Assembly (NCBI RefSeq): GCF_003073045.1
Contig: NC_037597.1
Coordinates: 8,056,717-8,120,716, forward strand
DNA from: Pomacea canaliculata
Lineage: Eukaryota; Mollusca; Gastropoda; Architaenioglossa; Ampullariidae
Reading direction: 5' to 3'
DNA: 64,000 nucleotides
Below are positions 23,636 through 36,484 of the stretch, in pieces. A model generated the notes under the pieces. It was not told the DNA's origin. It did no database searches and was given only the letters and a program-made list of their open reading frames with translations. Positions within the stretch are counted from its first letter, which is position 1; every line of letters begins with the position of its first letter. The translations under genes were made by a program, and so were the position numbers.

Positions 23636-25179
23636 ACCATAAAAAACTCAATCCCCAACTACCTCTAAGTTATGATGTGCAATCCTTTGCTACTCAGGAG
23701 GAAATAACATACAAAACATCTAACGCCGTCTTTTGCGCCCCTTCCCCTCAAACCATCCCCCCAACCACCACCAGCCCAACTTTACCTCTAAAGTGTAACA
23801 TTAAACGCCATGGTGGATCTTTATACCTACATGTTTAGTCAACATAACCGTGGATTAAAATGCAGTCGTGTCACACAACCGATCTGACGAACACTAAAAG
23901 GCATTTACAAATACTTGGTCAGCAATCTAGTAAACACAATGAGATCGGGCACGAAACATTCGATCATGGCACCAAAATAACTCGCAGCTAAATCACTTAG
24001 GGGTGAGCAACTCGAGCACTCGTCACCCTCACCACAGCTGCACCTGACACAAAAGGGAAAATTAACGAGAAATCAAAAGCCAGGGCAGCAACACTGGGCG
24101 CTTGTACCAACAAATGGTAATAACGAAGCTTGTCTCGCTCCCCAACTCCCTTCCACCGACTTTCCCCACTATAGTCCTCCCCAGATGAAACGATGCAGAT
24201 TTTGCGCTAGCTCGACCGTACATCGATTACTTATGTTGTTGTTTATGAAACCTGGGGAATATGGAACTCTTGTGTACTGCTGTGGATGGTTGGGCTCGAT
24301 CGCGGTTTATTCAATCGTCACGTTTTATCTCCACGCGGCACCCTACAAAATAAAATACCCTGCCTCCCCAAGGTCTACCCGTCCAGTCTTTACTCAACCG
24401 TGTTCAGAAGCTCACTTTCACAGCAGATATTTTCACGGTAGCACTTCCACCTGACCACGGTAGCAACCCGGCGCGAAAATCAAGTGGATAAATTTCTTGT
24501 GTCACTAATAGTCTATTGGTGACATGATATACTGTAGCTAATAATTTCGTTTGGTGGGGTGGGTGGGTTAAGAAATTCACTCTGAACAAACGAGTTATAC
24601 GTCAACATTGTTTCCATACTCCATCAGTTTAATTTCTTTTGACTCTTTTTGTGCTTGTTACGAAAAGAAGAGTGAAAAAAAACAACAACAAAACAAACAC
24701 GACTCCCAAGTTTTACAGGTGTCGTACAACTGTTTCACGGATACGGAAAAGACAAAGTGGTTTGACTAGCCATGCACACTTTATTTTCAGGCCCCATAAG
24801 AAGGGCTTAAAAAAAAGGCAGGGCATTGGCGCTTTTAACGGTTTCTTAGACGCTCAGGTACAAGCTGCCCGCTAAATTATGCGACTTGCTAAGCCCCGTG
24901 ATACGGTGCCAAGTGACGTGGGAAATAAATGTTGTGATTACCTGGCGTTTTATCCACACCTTTGTTCACCGACTGGCACAATCGACTTTGCCGTGGAAAA
25001 AAGGGGTTAGTCTGCTTTCGTTACCGGCGGACACATCTACAGCAAGACCTAGGGAATTTTTTGTGGTTTATATCAACGGTGGGCCAAGAGTTTTAGCTCG
25101 TTCACACCTGGAGATGCACGCGTTCTGCCTCGTTTCAGTGGCAGGGACCCACCGTGCGCCCTTGCGTGTTCCTCGACAG

Positions 25180-26466
25180 ATGGACCACTCGTCCACCATG
25201 AAGGTGCGGCGGCGGAATGCGGTTCAGAGGCGGCGCTTGGCGCTGGAAGTTCGCGGCATCGAGCGGAACATGGCGTCGTTGGAGAGCGAGCGAGACCGCG
25301 AGTTGCGCCGCCTGCGGGACGAGTTGACGGACATGAGGGAGCCTCCCAGTCCTGCACGTCTGAACGCGGGTCAGCAAGCATCTCGCTACCCGGCAGCGAC
25401 AACAACCTCAACGAGACGCAGGTCGTCTGAATCTTCCGAGACCGACACGATCTCGACTGGAGCGAGATTCTTCGTGAGTCGAAGTCATCATGATGACGTC
25501 AGCATGGACTGTTTCTCGCAGAGACGGTTGTCCAACGATGACGGAAGCACGCAAATACATGTTTCACCAGGTAGAGACAATGTCAAGGCTGCAGCAGCTT
25601 CTTTATGTGACCGACATGACGGCAGCAGCATCCGTCTTCCTAATCAAACTGGCGAGTTCCTTCGTGGGAACCTTATCCCAAAGAAAACAAACTTGCTTCC
25701 TGTTCTACATCCGCTAGGAAAAGGCAGCTGGCTTCAGAAAAATTTGTCAACAGAAGTGCAAAAGTCATTTCCATGCCATACAGACAAGGACTATGAAAAC
25801 AGCTTACCTTCATTTCTAGCAACAAGAAAACAATGTGGAAAATCCAGAAAACTAACAGCAACGACGTGGGGACTGAACTTGAGAGAACAGGTCCAAGCAG
25901 GCAATGTGTCTTCCGAAAGTGACATAAGCACAGACGTGTTTTTGCCCCCACACATCAACTGCTTTCCGACAGTGGGAGGAGCTTTTTCTGGACCTGGACC
26001 AGACACTGGTCGTCCTCCCTCCGAGCAGGACACAACGGACGTTAACGATCCTGACAAAATGGTGCCGGATGCCTGTCCATACGCCATCACTCCCAACCAC
26101 AAGTGCACGCACTTTCCCTGTGTTCAGCCTTACACCTACCACAGCCTTGGCTTCCACCCGGACACGTCTACCCATTCCTGGCGCGACTGGATGCAGCTGA
26201 CGGCATGCAGACCTCACCATCGGCTGGCACAGGAACAGGCCGAGCCAGGCATGCGCAGGTACCGCTCAGTGGACGACCCTCCTGCTGATGCTCCAGAATT
26301 TAATCGTCGGAGACGGTTGGATAAGGAGGAGCAGCTCCGTCTGGGGACCTTGCACAAGAAGCTGGTCCACTCCCTGCAGCGTCCACCATCTTGGAACACC
26401 AACTACGGCCAGCCGACTCCCTACAAGCGCCTGAAAAACCCGGTCAGACTGAAGCCTCTTGAGTGA
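25180..26466 (+). CDS. Uncharacterised intronless protein, ~428 aa
   Basis: A single long open frame with GC-rich coding composition lies in AT-rich surroundings. I do not recognise the protein. The frame is open from 24,886, but the first in-frame ATG is at 25,114; those at 25,180 (MDHSS) and 25,198 (ACCATGA, best Kozak context) are more likely starts. Residues ~7-55 are a highly charged helix (VRRRNAVQRRRLALEVRGIE, then ERDRELRRLRDEL), probably coiled coil. A Ser/Thr-rich disordered middle follows. At residues ~299-314 there is a Cys/His cluster (CPYAITPNHKCTHFPC), a possible but unproven metal site. Next come WRDWMQ and a basic C-terminal region (EFNRRRRLDKEEQLRLG...LHKKLVHSLQRPPSWNTNYG...RLKPLE). 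There is no signal peptide or membrane segment. AATAAA occurs near 26,917. An upstream exon supplying more N-terminus cannot be excluded. Confidence 0.65.
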   Translation: MDHSSTMKVRRRNAVQRRRLALEVRGIERNMASLESERDRELRRLRDELTDMREPPSPARLNAGQQASRYPAATTTSTRRRSSESSETDTISTGARFFVSRSHHDDVSMDCFSQRRLSNDDGSTQIHVSPGRDNVKAAAASLCDRHDGSSIRLPNQTGEFLRGNLIPKKTNLLPVLHPLGKGSWLQKNLSTEVQKSFPCHTDKDYENSLPSFLATRKQCGKSRKLTATTWGLNLREQVQAGNVSSESDISTDVFLPPHINCFPTVGGAFSGPGPDTGRPPSEQDTTDVNDPDKMVPDACPYAITPNHKCTHFPCVQPYTYHSLGFHPDTSTHSWRDWMQLTACRPHHRLAQEQAEPGMRRYRSVDDPPADAPEFNRRRRLDKEEQLRLGTLHKKLVHSLQRPPSWNTNYGQPTPYKRLKNPVRLKPLE

Positions 26467-27766
26467 TTGAACTAAAGGACAAAAGTATGAATTATATTTA
26501 TATATTTGGAATTCAAATCAACTGGTTAGTGCAAAATCATTCTCAGGAGGTAAACGTGATTTTTTTTCTCTTCCTCGTCCACTTACAACATTAGAAAGGT
26601 TTGTTCAGCAAGCTTATCGTTTGTGAAGGGTGTAACAGAGGCATCTAGTCATCTTCAGGTATGGATGATATTTTAGATGAGAGAGAACGACAGGGCTTCA
26701 GAAACAAAAGAGAAATGCTTGACCTATTGATTATAAAAAATGAAAGACAGTATACATATTTCTGGTATATTTTTAGGTTAATCTTAAATTTGTACAGTTA
26801 ATGTGTTTACAGAGATTTTTTTGTAAAAACATTCTTTGCACAAAATAATTTTTGCACATGGTCCACATTAGGAAAATGACTTCGAAAAAATGGTTAGTCA
26901 CTGAAACCACTAATAATAAAGGGTTAAGAAATAAACATAAATTGATAAGTGAATCTGGTTAGACATCTGTGATTTATAACTACGGGACGACCACATTGGA
27001 GTTGTGAAATATCGCAGTAAGAAAATACCATGTGAAATAAATAGCGGATACCTGTCGGATTTTCTCTCTTTAAAAAAAAGCTGATCTCCTCACTGTTGAT
27101 AAGACTTGATTGATATTTTATTGACCTGTCAGATTACTTTCCTAGTTCAGTGGGGTTTTTTTTCCTTTTATAAGATTGAGCCACCATCTATTGCTGTTGA
27201 TAAGATAACAACTAGAAATGCGAACAACTTTTAGCATGCAAGTATCAAGTTTCCTAACTTGCTTTTGACAATACCAAGTTTGAATAAAATTGCTCTCTTT
27301 TCGTGCGATTATTTTCCTACCTGTCCAGTTTCATGATATAATATCGCACGTATGCTACATTTCTCGACTGAAATGTTTTGGTATTGAAAATGATAATTTT
27401 ATTTTGGAGGAAAGGTTGTTTTCAATCTGTTTAGCAGGTCATTTGACAGTATGATACAACCCACTGATTATTGTAGCACAATCTCTAGACATGTATGACA
27501 TAGTAAGGAAAAAACAGTTGAAGAACTAGTATATAAATTATTTACATGAATGGAAGTGAAATATAATTTCGCATACGATCATCTCGTTTTCAATCCCTTT
27601 TAAAACGTGACAAACGCCGCCATTTATTTATTTACGATCAGGATAATCTCACACAAACTGTCTTCGTTCACACACAGCTGAAACTGTACCAAATGCCCCG
27701 TGTCAGTGAGAAATATCTATCGATATATATTAAAAAATACTAAGGAACAGGGAACTGTTGTGACTT
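26467..27766. other. AT-rich interval between convergent genes
   Basis: Probable 3' UTRs of the unknown gene and of the minus-strand C4-like gene. Nothing else was recognised. Confidence 0.4.
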
Positions 27767-30700
27767 TCATGCGGAACAAACCACACAGGACAGAATCACG
27801 CCATCCTGATAGGGGGGACACGGGAGGCTGCCACACTTGGCCACAGTGTAGTACAGACGCTGGCCATCCATATTGGCCTCTCCACCCGGTCGGTCCTGTG
27901 GATCCTTGTCCACACAGACGTAGTCTGTGGAGGCAGCGTAGCCCCCGTAGCCTGCCATCACGTGACCCGAGTACAGAACTGACCAGTCGGGAGGACAGGC
28001 GTTGGTCGCTGGAATCATGATCGTCAGACTGGAGGATCTGAAACGACCAGCAAACTACACCAATTAGAGACTATTATATAGCGTGCTTGTGAACACGTGT
28101 AGCAGTCTTCCCAGCATTCCGTGTGCGATTTTTATACCATAGAATCGCAACAAAAACACACTTCCTGTGTAATTCACTCCAGCTACAGCCACAAAAGTTT
28201 CCTTTTGCTAAACCCTTTACACATTCTTATGTTATTTATACTTCTTCTGTTCTTCCCTTATTCTACTTTTTAGCCGCGTTTTTTTAAACTGATAAGATAA
28301 AGAAGCAGATAGGATTAAGCGAGCTAAGCTACAACAATTGTCCTTTAATCATTTTGAAATTCTTAGAAAATTCAGATTATTTAATAGTTCGTTGTTAATT
28401 AAACTTTCAAAAAGATCACAGACGTAGATCAGACCTCTAGTATTACTCAAGACTTCTTGTTATGCTTTAAACTAGTATCAGACATTCGTATCTATATCAC
28501 ACTTACCTGCAGACCGCACACACGATGTCCATATCCTGATGAGGATCTGGACACACCTCGTACTCAGACCCATAGATGGTGGATGGTCCACAGACTGTCC
28601 TCTTCATATTATCGAATACAGGGTTAGATGGGAGGCAAAGCAAGTTCGAACCTGAACCATGGTCTGACCACAAAGGCCCACCCATTGAGCCTTAACAGAC
28701 CACAAAAACTACAAATTACTCGGTGTGATAATAGTTTGGGAAAGATGCTGCCAAAAAAAAAAAAATAATAATTACACAAAATTCACTTATTGCAGATACA
28801 GTGACAAGGACTGATGCAAACATTCAATCTTATTATCCTTCATGTAGACAAAATAAATTTATTCGTGATCAATTGCAAACCTGAGTAGAGAAGGTCTGTG
28901 TTTTGTGGACACTGGTTGTGGCCCCAGCGGACAAACACAGATCCTGGATGAGCAGCCAGGCACATGAAACACACGCGGAGGATTTGCATGTAAACAATGC
29001 ATTGCATATAAAGGATAAACACGTACATACATACAAAGGGACACAAGTCGCACTACAGAGCAGACAAACAGGTAAACGCGTGCTCACACATGTTGGCAGA
29101 GACAAGGGGGGAAATTTGTTGGCCAGAGATGAGTTTTAACAAAGCAAAAAAACATTCACTACTCACTTGTAAACTGCCTCTTCATCTCTCTTACGTATTT
29201 ACGTACACACATACATCGATATTTAGGTAAATAGATGCATAGATAAGGAAGTAGACAATAACTGTTTTATTTACGATGGTGGTAAGCAAAATAGGATTTT
29301 TGCTTCATATAGCCTTTAGTAATACTTTTTGTTCGCAGGAATCATAGCCGCCTACAGTCCTTGTCACCCCACCTTTATGCTTCTGCTCATCTTGCAGTAC
29401 CCTGATCTGCCCTGTGAGGTCAAGGACTGTCCGACTGAGTCCTTGAACGACAGGCTCCAACACTCCAAAGTCATCTGACCTGTCATAGACAGAGAGTTTT
29501 GCTAAAATAAAACATACTGCGGCAAAGTGTCATCAAAATGTGCATCTACATGTACATCATGTACATTAAAAAAATTTTAAATTATGATGTACAGTGCAAA
29601 GATGCCAGCCCTTGCTACTTTTAGTTATAACACTGTCCATTATCCCTAAGTTTTTTTGTGTAGTCAACTGTGGGCTTTTGGTATTTTACCAGCCCGCAGC
29701 ATAGCTTAAAATTTTGAATAACTTTGCAAAAAAAGAAAACTTTGCCCACCCCTTGTGTAGATACCCACCAAAACTCTATCTCTTTTACACACACAACCAA
29801 ACCAAAGAACACACTCCCTTATACACGAATGATTGTTCCTTTCGTGTTGCCGTATCATCTACGTGTTATCAGTCTGCCCTCGCGCGTGCTCGATGCACGC
29901 AGTGACGTCACTGATAAGCCACCCGATGCACCGCATGTTGATCTCGTTTCTTTTCGAAAAGTTTTATTTCGTGCAAGTGAAAATAGAATTTAGGATACTT
30001 TGGCTAATGCACGCCGTTCTCTTGTTACGCTAAACCAGTTACATTTCACAGCAACAAGGTCTCAGGGTCTTTAAATTTTATCTGAGATCTTGAGATTTAT
30101 TTTAATACCGAGTGATCCCGTCATCAGCTATTTTACCACAGTAGCGGGAAGGTAAAGAGAATTCTAACTATTCACCACATACATGTTGAAATTGTAGGAG
30201 TTGTAAATAAACACGTAACCAGCACAACTCTCCTACAAAACTGTTGTCTTGTCTTTTTTTCACGAGTCAAATTTAATTACACATAGATACCTGGGTCTTC
30301 TATCGTCGTCCTTCATCTTCTGGCTTAATTGCTCTGTTTCTCCTTTTTCAGGGTTTTCGTGGCTTTTTAAAGCCAAAACCTGAAACAAATGTTGAATTGT
30401 ATACTGTGAATTTAGTGTTAATCACGAGAACAGTATCAAGTTCAAAACAACTGGATATAAAGCAACCCTAGACATGTAGCTATCAAAATCCAATAGCCTC
30501 ATATTGTGATCTAACCAGGGTACTAGGCTTCACCAAGTCACCGCATTATTATGTAAGTAAGTAAGAATGGATTTTTCTCGAGACAGTTTAAGTAATTAAA
30601 TAATATAAAAGAAGATTTAAATGATTAAAGAATACAATATCGCGCACTACCAACAAACCTCTAAAACAGTTTTCATCTGGCTCTCTAGCTCCTTCAATTT

Positions 30701-30808
30701 TTCTCTGCAGCCGCAGTTATCCTCCTCTACTTGTGAAGAATGAACTCCAGTCAATGCAAATGATAGTAACAGAAACCATTTTGCTCCTCTTGCCTCCAGG
30801 CCAAACAT
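27767..30808 (-). CDS. Secreted short-chain collagen C4-like protein A
   Basis: Six exons (30808-30659, 30379-30291, 29479-29373, 28943-28881, 28690-28507, 28037-27767) give 287 residues. The start ATG opens a secretion signal (MFGLEARGAKWFLLLSFALT). A charged, probably coiled-coil stalk follows across exons 1-3 (REKLKELESQMKTVLE, LEPVVQGLSRTVLDLTGQIR). The C-terminal domain matches proteins annotated as short-chain collagen C4-like: GSVFVRWGHNQCP, GSGSNLLCLPSNP, CGPSTIYGSEYEVCPDP, VCAVCR, ATNACPPDWSVLYSGHVMAG, DYVCVD, CGSLPCPPY and CVVCSA. There are no Gly-X-Y collagen repeats despite the family name. The even Cys pattern suggests an extracellular disulphide-bonded domain; the ligand is unknown. 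All exon phases are consistent with no frame problems. It is head-to-head with a paralogue at 32,101. Confidence 0.88.
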
Positions 30809-32100
30809 GGTGAAAAACTTCCCCACCAGTAGATGGTGTCTCTTCTCTTAGATAGCAAACAGTGTAGGAACTCCCTCATACCAGCCTCTCGCAATCTCTT
30901 GCAAGCAAAACACACTGGTCCAAGATAACAGTATCTAAGGGACAAATGGCAGCAGGTACAATGATTTAAAAACTATTTTTCTTCTTTTATAACCATTGGT
31001 AATTTCGTGTTCAACTTCTTCAAGATGATGTCTCTCAATACGACAAACACATTTGCCAAAAGACAGCGCGTGTTAGGGGATGTTGGAAGTTTAGTTCCGT
31101 TATTTCTCCTAGAAAGACGCCATCTTGTTGTTGTTGCTGTTGTTGTTGTTGTTGTAATTATAATAATACGCTCTTATACAACTTTACTCCATGAACACTG
31201 CCTCACAAAAAATAAAAGATGTACACTACATAAGACAACAAATGGGCTGGTAGGTAACAGAAGCAGTAAAGGGAAGTCGGAAGAAAGCCATCAACATGTC
31301 TAGAGGCAATCTGGAACTGAGGACGAAAATTAACAGGCAGCCAAGTCAATGTGGTTCTGTGAGTAAAGGTTTGACACCTCTCAACTTTTTTTGTTTTTGT
31401 TTTTCACAAGTTTTGCATAAACTTGAGATCTTTCACACTTTTGGGAAGGTCTGCGATCAGCAACAGCTCCTTATGCATCTCCAATATTTGAGAGATGTGT
31501 TGTTACAGAACTGGTATGTGTCGAATATGTATTACACTGTTTCCTAAATCCACTTTGTGTGAGATGGAGGGTGTCACTGATTTCACACAAGCACTTTAAA
31601 TGCTTTGAATAATTGTTATCGGGTTGTATAAATGTCCCCTTGCTACTTTTGTCGCTAGCAGCAGTCCGGGGAACAAGGGTGAGGGTATGTCAGAGTAAGA
31701 CAGAGAGAGATTAAAAGTGCGAGTATGTATGGGGGTGGTGCAATGTTTACATCGTCAGCAACAAAGGCTGTATCACGGGAAAACACCCTGTAAATACAAA
31801 CAAGCACCAGATCCTTGTAAAGAAAGAACAGCTTGCCGGAGACGAGAGAGACAAGTGACGAGACCTATATTTGATACACTCGAACCTCCATGACACAAGT
31901 ACAGAATTGTTGTTCTTAGGGACAGGAAACGAGAGATGTGTTGTATACAAGATGAGCACGGCCCTTCTTCAGGACATCCGGTTCTGTTGTTGAAGCTGTC
32001 GATCCTATTTACTGCCTTGCAGCACAGTTAATTTGACAGTACATCGTTTGCTTTCCCTGTATGTAGCAGATGACTGGATCTCTAGCAGTCAAAAACAAAG
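30809..32100. promoter_or_regulatory. Divergent upstream region between the two C4-like paralogues
   Basis: A 1.29-kb gap between the two start codons must contain both promoters. It holds a (TTG)n microsatellite at about 31,125-31,155. No obvious shared element or TATA box was identified, so regulation is not readable from the sequence. Confidence 0.4.
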
Positions 32101-34204
32101 ATGTCTTTACAAAGCATTGGGATGTTCATCTGCTTTATAATCTGCGTCTGTACTCAGTTCACCCCTGGATATCTCGAAGGTAGTTCTGGAAATACCGAAC
32201 AGAAGTGGAGACCAAACAGTTACCATGAAAGATTTGACTTCATTGACGACCAAGTTCGTCAACTTTTGCAGGTAACCGCTACCTTACTGACTTCTTCTCG
32301 TTTTTTTTTTCTAAACTGAAGTGTGCATGCGGGCAGAAGCCACTGAACCCTCCACTGTCGGCTAACCCGACTAACCCGTTCAAACATAAGGCTGGCTGCC
32401 TTGAGTACTGGTATTTCTCAATTCTGACACTATCCACTGCCATTGACGGCCCTTGTTCATGTAGAAACAATTATCTTTAATTTAAAACAGTTATCTTTAA
32501 TTTCATTTTCAGCTTCTTCGAAACGGAAACGAAAAAGAACAAGAAAGTTTACTTCTCTTGGAGAAAGCGGCCAACAATTTGGAGGCAGTACAGAAAGTAC
32601 TGAGGTACAATGTCAACTCCGGGTCACGTGCGTGCGAGTCTGTTTGTGTGAGTGAAATAGATTCTCAAAAAAAAGAAAAAATCTGGAAAAAAGGACTTTG
32701 TTTTGTTGTCATGTATTTATATACCTATTCTGGGCTTAGGTGTACAGACAACGACTCTGTAGAGGACGAAAGTAATCATCCTGAAGGAGAGACTGAGTTC
32801 TCTGGCGAATGATGTCGCTGCTCTACGGTCCAGTGTAGAGTCGGGAAGGAGGCTGACAGGTAAGAACCGAACTGGGGGCAGGCTTCTGTAATATTCTTTG
32901 TTTGTTTACTTTTGTACACCCCCTCTCCCCGAGTCCATATTAGCTTTTAAGCCGGGTTTTATACTTTCCATAATTAAAAACATTTTATTCATGCAATTGA
33001 TAAAATATTCGAATATTTTCTTCTAGTTTCTTTTATCCTCCCCGATTTATTGTTTCCATCCCATTTATGAGGAGACTCAATATCTCGCCATTCTGTTGTT
33101 CAGGGTCTGTTTTTACACGATGGGGAAACTCCACATGTCCACCGACATCAGAAAGAGTTTACTGGGGTGAGTCACTACTTGTGTTCCTCCTTCCATTGAT
33201 AGCATCATATTATCTGCTGAACTACACTGTACTATGTGATGCATTGTCAGTCCCTTCATCTATTCTGGTTGTCTAAGCTGGTTAACCCGTTGACCTCGTT
33301 GGGTGGGTAGGTGGGATGCGAATTAAACCTAACTTTGGTTTTAAGAGTAGATGTAGTCCTCAAACTCAACAGCAACATCATGGTATGTATTTTCAATGTT
33401 GCAGGATACGCTGGTGGACCGCTCTGGACTCACACAGGGTCAGGATCGAACCTCTTGTGTCTGCCTTCGAACCCTGTGTACGATGACCTGCAGCGAACCT
33501 CATGCGGCCCGTCCACTGTATACGGGGTGGAGTACCATGTGTGTCCTGACCCTAAACATTTCTCGGATGCCGTTTGTGCAGTGTGCAGGTATTTTCAACT
33601 ATTTCCTTTATTGAGGACGTTGATAATGATGATGACGACGACGATGACGATGATGATTGTATAGTACCTTTTTAAGTTCTCTGGTCTGTTCAGTTTGTTA
33701 GTCTTGTTCTGGTAGAGGAGGCTACATATTTTTTGTTCTTCTTAAACTCATCAACAACGACTACCGCAATGATCGTTATGGTGGGTCTTCAGATGTTATT
33801 TCCTTATTAGGAAGAGGATTGTTAATGAACGACACTGGTATTGATGTTAGTCACTTGACCTGTCGATGACTTAGAGAATAATAATGCTGATGCACATCAA
33901 CAGTAATAATTCCCCTCACGCTCTCATCAGGTCAGAACATGCGACCACCATCATGATACCGGCTACCAATGTCTGTCCGCCTACGTGGACGAAGGAGTAC
34001 ACAGGTCACGTGATGGCAGGGTACGGGGACTACAAGGCATCCTCCGACTACGTCTGCATCGACGACAGTATGGAGGTGCGAGCAGGGGGAGGACAGGGGC
34101 TTGACAGTCAGCGCCTCTATTACACGATATCCATGTGCGGTAGTCTGCCCTGCCCACCATACCAGAACGAGAAGATTCTCACCTGTGTCGTCTGCTCCAA
34201 ATAG
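32101..34204 (+). CDS. Secreted short-chain collagen C4-like protein B
   Basis: Six exons mirror paralogue A: 32101-32271, 32513-32604, 32740-32859, 33104-33166, 33405-33588 and 33931-34204, about 300 residues. The N-terminal MSLQSIGMFICFIICVCTQF is a signal peptide. Exons 2-3 encode a charged coiled coil (LLLLEKAANNLEAVQKVL, ILKERLSSLANDVAALRSSV). The C-terminal domain carries GSVFTRWGNSTCP, GSGSNLLCLPSNP, CGPSTVYGVEYHVCPDP, VCAVCR, ATNVCPPTWTKEYTGHVMAG, CGSLPCPPYQNEK and CVVCSK. Exons 4 and 5 have the same lengths as in A (63 and 184 nt). Exon 3 fits phase only if one A of 32,769-32,771 is discounted, or if a weak acceptor after GTAGAG (exon from 32,767) is used. The divergent pair probably arose by inverted duplication. 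Confidence 0.85.
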
Positions 34205-36484
34205 CTCGGCCTCATGACCGACATCAATGCTTCAAACGGAATGAGAAAATGGAATTCATTGAACGCTTTACACAGTAGTTATGAAGAGCAAGGAAAAAAA
34301 GAAAAATGAAAACTGGTATTCAGCTTGTCTGGATTCTGAATTCTCCCTTATTTCACGTATTTGAAAGTATTTTTCTTGCATAAGGTTATAAGTGAAGTAA
34401 GATTGTAGTGTCATCCTCTCACTGGATTTTCTAAGTGACTGATGATCCTATCTATCCATATGTAATCACTTAATATCAAGTGTGACGAGAGTCATATATA
34501 TATATTACTATGGTACAAAATGTGTGGAAGATTAAAAAAAATGTTTTGTACTGAACTTCAACAGTCATTTAAAAATTAAAGAAATACACCTCACTAGACC
34601 TTTAACGTTTCTGCTCACTGTCTCATATTGTCATGCTTGGTGACAGCATGATCTAAAACCAGAGGACAGGAACTTTTAAAATTATTCATCAGCCGAGAGT
34701 ATCCCATCCGACAGTAAAAGACAGGCAGGAGGGAAGCAGCGATGAGAAAAAGGGAAACAAGCGGCTTCTCGATGGCTGGCAGTGCAGCAGATTTACCTCC
34801 CTTTTCACTCGAAACTTGCCTCCGTTGAACATTTTCTGTCGTCGTGTCACTTCAAATAAAGCGATAGAACAAAGGTAGATGATTTAGCAGACACCAACCG
34901 TGGCGATGCCTGGTACCCCATATACTGCGGTAAACTTGAAATCTCCATCATGAAATCTGTAACATCACTAGTACACAATGACAGCTTACTTCTTCGTTTT
35001 GTTTCGTGAGACATTGCCTCCCTCCTTCCACACTAATGACATTGATTCATTTCTGATTACAAACATGTGCGTCTGTGTCGAAACAATAACTGTATGGATT
35101 TGTGCTCTTACCTGGAAAACCCTGGAAAACTCTTACAAAAACGCTTGCATCTTGATGCAATCAGGTGTGTCATCTATGTAACAAAGCCGACACGATTCAT
35201 GCAACGAATCCGATGAGGGTTGTGCAGCCGCCGGCGAACAAAGGAGTTCACCGACAAGTTAATTTGAAGATCATAGCGATAATGCCGCACGGTTCTTGGT
35301 CGTGTGAACCTGAATGACCTCCCGCCGTTGGATAACACACGGCCTCCCACCCACGTCTCCGAATTTGAGTAAGTTGGTGGAAGGGTGGGAGTTGAGTCAG
35401 TACCTGTCGATTCTCGACATTGTAGACCTGAAGGATACATATCGTAGACAAAAAGCAAAACAAAATACAACACAACAATAACGAAACAAAATAAAATACA
35501 AAATACCCCCCCCCCGAAAAGATAAACAAACAAACATAAAACCAATCAATAAACAAACCCAAACAACCAACAACAAACAAAAACAAGCTTATCTATCAGC
35601 AGTCTCATACCTCCTGAGATGAGTGATTAGCCTCATTTTTGTTTTATTTCTCCTTAATTCTATATTCCTTTATTTTTGTGTCTTCCTTTTGTTCTTTCTA
35701 TTATTTTATTTCTTCTCTTTTTTTTTAATATTTTTTTGTGAACAAACAGAAGTTGGTCTTCCGATGACGTTCTCACAACAAAAGCAAGATTTAATCTCGA
35801 ACTCTTAATCTGACCCTAACAATTTATTCCGCGTAACCTTGCAGCCTATCCCTCGCTTCGTCCCCCTTTGCCCCCCTCTTACTGTGGGGCCTGGAGATTA
35901 CACGCGCCAGTAAATAGCAACAAGGTCAGAGGTCAGAGGCACGAGTCCAAGTCCCAGCGACACTCAGCACGAACGTCTGCCTTCCACGACAGCCCTCAGT
36001 CAAACTGCACTGCAGTTGGCAGGTATGCAGTAATTTCTCATTTATTTCTCATAGGTGTATCTATGTTTATCGTATACTTGGAAAAAAATGATTTTAAATA
36101 TTTGTTTTATAGCCGTCATTCATAGATTGATAGCAACGTCTATTTTCAGCGATGGGAGCATTGCTTTGACTTCGATCTGTGAAACGGGGAAATATCAAGC
36201 TTATCACTGATTGTTACTGATATTTAGTATACATAATTACGAAAGTCAATTAACTACTGCTTTAAACACCATAGGAAGTGCCAACTAGTTAAGCAGGAAC
36301 TGACCTCAGAACTCACGTGCAGCGTCAACGCTATTCAAGTTAAACTGACTTTTAACAGATCCGATTCACTGGTTCGAATCTGCTCAGACGCTCACATTCA
36401 TGATGAAGAAATATAGAAATTGAGGCAAATACTGAAAAGAAAAATAAACCCACGTCCATTTAGACTCGCGGCTAACCCACTGTC
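34205..36484. other. Intergenic region
   Basis: It holds the 3' flank of C4-like B and the 5' flank of the SAXO-like gene. Poly-pyrimidine and A/C-rich low-complexity tracts lie at 35,450-35,590 and 35,630-35,740. The open frame on the minus strand at 35,174-35,430 resembles no family I know. A tRNA B-box-like GGTTCGAATCTG occurs near 36,372. Confidence 0.4.

Noticed and set aside
25073-26402. Antisense frames opposite the 428-aa unknown gene
   Set aside because: They are shadows of the longer plus-strand frame, arising from its GC-rich codons.
35174-35545. 123-codon minus-strand frame
   Set aside because: The upstream half is translated low-complexity pyrimidine tract, and the remainder matches nothing I recognise.
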